From NCBI RefSeq assembly GCF_003205515.1, contig NZ_KZ826481.1:290660-354659 (forward strand): DNA of 64,000 nt, read 5' to 3'. Shown here one piece after another: positions 63,075 through 64,000 of the stretch. This DNA comes from Litorivita pollutaquae. Its GTDB lineage: Bacteria > Pseudomonadota > Alphaproteobacteria > Rhodobacterales > Rhodobacteraceae. Positions within the stretch are counted from its first letter, which is position 1. Each line of letters begins with the position of its first letter. The notes under the pieces were generated by a model. The model was not told the DNA's origin. It saw nothing but the letters and a program-made list of their open reading frames with translations, and did no database searches. The position numbers were made by a program, and so were the translations under genes.

Positions 63075-64000
63075 TTATTTATGTGTGCGCGTCGGATTGC
63101 GCATGGTGACCATCTCTTCGGCCATGGTCGGATGCACGGCGCAGGTGCGATCAAAGTCTTCCTTGGTCGCTCCCATTTTTACGGCGATGCCTGCCAATTG
63201 GATCATTTCGCCCGCAGCGGGCGCGACGATATGGCACCCCAAAACGCGGCGCGTATCGGCGCAAACCACCAATTTCATCAACACGCGATCGGCGCGCCCG
63301 GCGAAACTTTGCTGCATCGGCTTGAAGGAGGAGCAATAGACTTCGACCGGCCCCGCATCGCGTGCCTCTTCCTCGCTCAAACCCACGGTGCCCATTTCGG
63401 GTTGGGTAAAGATCGCGGTAGGGATCAAATCGTGGTCCGGCTTGGTCGGATTGCCTTTGAACACGGTTTCGACAAAGGCCATGCCTTCGCGGATCGCCAG
63501 GGGGGTCAAATTGGCGCGGTCGGTGATATCTCCCACGGCATAGATCGACGGCACGGAGGTTTGGCTATAGCCATCGACATCGACCTCGCCTTTGCGCCCC
63601 AATTTCACACCCGCCGCTTCAAGGCCCATATCATCGGTGTTGGGCACGCGGCCGGTGGCAAAGAACACCTGATCAAAGCTGTGCTCGGTGCCGTTGGTCG
63701 CCTTGACGGTGATTTTCTCGCCGTTTTTAGAGAGGCTCAAGATATCGGTGCCAAGGTGCAAATCGATGCCGTTTTGGATCATCTCTTCGCTGACCAATCC
63801 GCGCGCCTCGTCGTCAAAACCGCGCAAAACCTGCGCGCCACGATAGAATTGCGTCACCTTGCTGCCCAGCCCGTTGAGGATACCGGCGAATTCACAGGCG
63901 ATATAGCCGCCGCCGATGATCAAGATGGTTTCGGGCAGTTTGTCCAAATGGAAAATGTCGTTCGAGGTGAGGCCCAATTCCGCTCCCTCGATGTCGGGTT
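63075..64000 (-). CDS. gor: Glutathione-disulfide reductase (N-terminal part beyond window)
   Basis: This is the C-terminal portion of a pyridine nucleotide-disulfide oxidoreductase; codons stay open to the right edge (PDIEGAELGLTSNDIFHL), so the N-terminal FAD domain and redox CxxxxC lie outside. The visible part has the NADPH domain (LIIGGGYIACEFAGILNGLG, then GSKVTQFYRGAQVLRGFDDE), the second FAD contact (YAVGDITDRANLTPLAIREG), and the dimer domain with the active-site His in DRTCAVHPTMAEEMVTMRNP. The C-terminal HPTMAEE form points to glutathione reductase rather than lipoamide dehydrogenase. It protects the cytoplasm against oxidation. It lies 126 bases from the hflK start on the same strand. 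Confidence 0.93.
   Translation of the reverse strand, partial: PDIEGAELGLTSNDIFHLDKLPETILIIGGGYIACEFAGILNGLGSKVTQFYRGAQVLRGFDDEARGLVSEEMIQNGIDLHLGTDILSLSKNGEKITVKATNGTEHSFDQVFFATGRVPNTDDMGLEAAGVKLGRKGEVDVDGYSQTSVPSIYAVGDITDRANLTPLAIREGMAFVETVFKGNPTKPDHDLIPTAIFTQPEMGTVGLSEEEARDAGPVEVYCSSFKPMQQSFAGRADRVLMKLVVCADTRRVLGCHIVAPAAGEMIQLAGIAVKMGATKEDFDRTCAVHPTMAEEMVTMRNPTRTHK

Overview
The window reads as chromosomal DNA of a Rhodobacterales (Roseobacter-group) alphaproteobacterium. The support is internal: GC-rich codon use, a glycerol ABC importer of the rhizobial/rhodobacteral type, class I ilvC, FolE2, a SAM-II riboswitch in front of metZ, CtrA- and FNR-type sites, a DUF1127 gene inside a urease cluster, and an NrdR-free, phage-free core gene layout. 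I see no insertion sequence, prophage, CRISPR array or rRNA operon. One tRNA gene (tRNA-Leu, GAG) is present. The first gene (glpP) and the last (glutathione reductase) run off the window edges.

Layout. 1-6.6 kb: glycerol uptake and use (permeases glpP and glpQ, a small DUF2160 membrane protein, binding protein glpV, kinase glpK, and an iron-type alcohol dehydrogenase coupled to glpK). 6.6-10.4 kb: L-serine dehydratase, a sparse stretch with the tRNA, and an exported peptidoglycan-binding protein. 10.6-14.6 kb: lipB, a soluble c-type cytochrome, cytochrome c oxidase subunit I behind an FNR-like box, and a DUF2244 protein. 14.7-24.8 kb: YqeY, carA, a membrane glycosyltransferase with an N-terminal MshEN-like domain behind several CtrA-type sites, a GntR regulator, a HAD phosphatase, a UbiH-type hydroxylase, a class V aminotransferase, and two overlapping Lrp genes divergent from ilvC. 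24.8-36.4 kb, almost all minus strand: glmM, folP, a FolB with an unusual C-terminal domain, a cell-wall hydrolase, a PPDK-like enzyme, and glyS/glyQ with a small gene between them. 36.7-40.2 kb: an exported trypsin-fold protein that has lost its catalytic triad, and TrkH. 40.2-47.2 kb: a complete urease cluster (ureD-A-B-C and ureE-F-G) interleaved with four small extra genes or ORFs. 47.4-50.1 kb: folE2 and metZ, the latter led by a SAM-II riboswitch. 50.3-64 kb: a hydrolase, a GST, YciB, an EamA transporter, FtsY, an AlkB-type alkane hydroxylase, xseA, purD, hflK/hflC and glutathione reductase.

How the parts fit. The left end is a catabolic unit that imports glycerol, phosphorylates it and probably oxidises a related alcohol or aldehyde. 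The urease cluster carries its own metallochaperones; UreE has a very His-rich tail for nickel. Folate genes occur twice (folP/folB and folE2). Control elements readable directly from the DNA are the SAM-II aptamer, the CtrA-type half-sites, the FNR-type box, the Lrp/ilvC inverted repeat and many strong intrinsic terminators, most of them placed between convergent genes.

The least expected items are the CtrA-site/MshEN-glycosyltransferase unit (possibly a cell-cycle- and c-di-GMP-linked exopolysaccharide synthase), the triad-less exported pseudoprotease, the FolB fused to what looks like a degenerate amino-acid-kinase fold, a PPDK-like enzyme with an altered ATP-grasp half, and a 48-codon ORF with a strong ribosome binding site between ureA and ureB. 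All functional statements are inferences from sequence; no database search was run.
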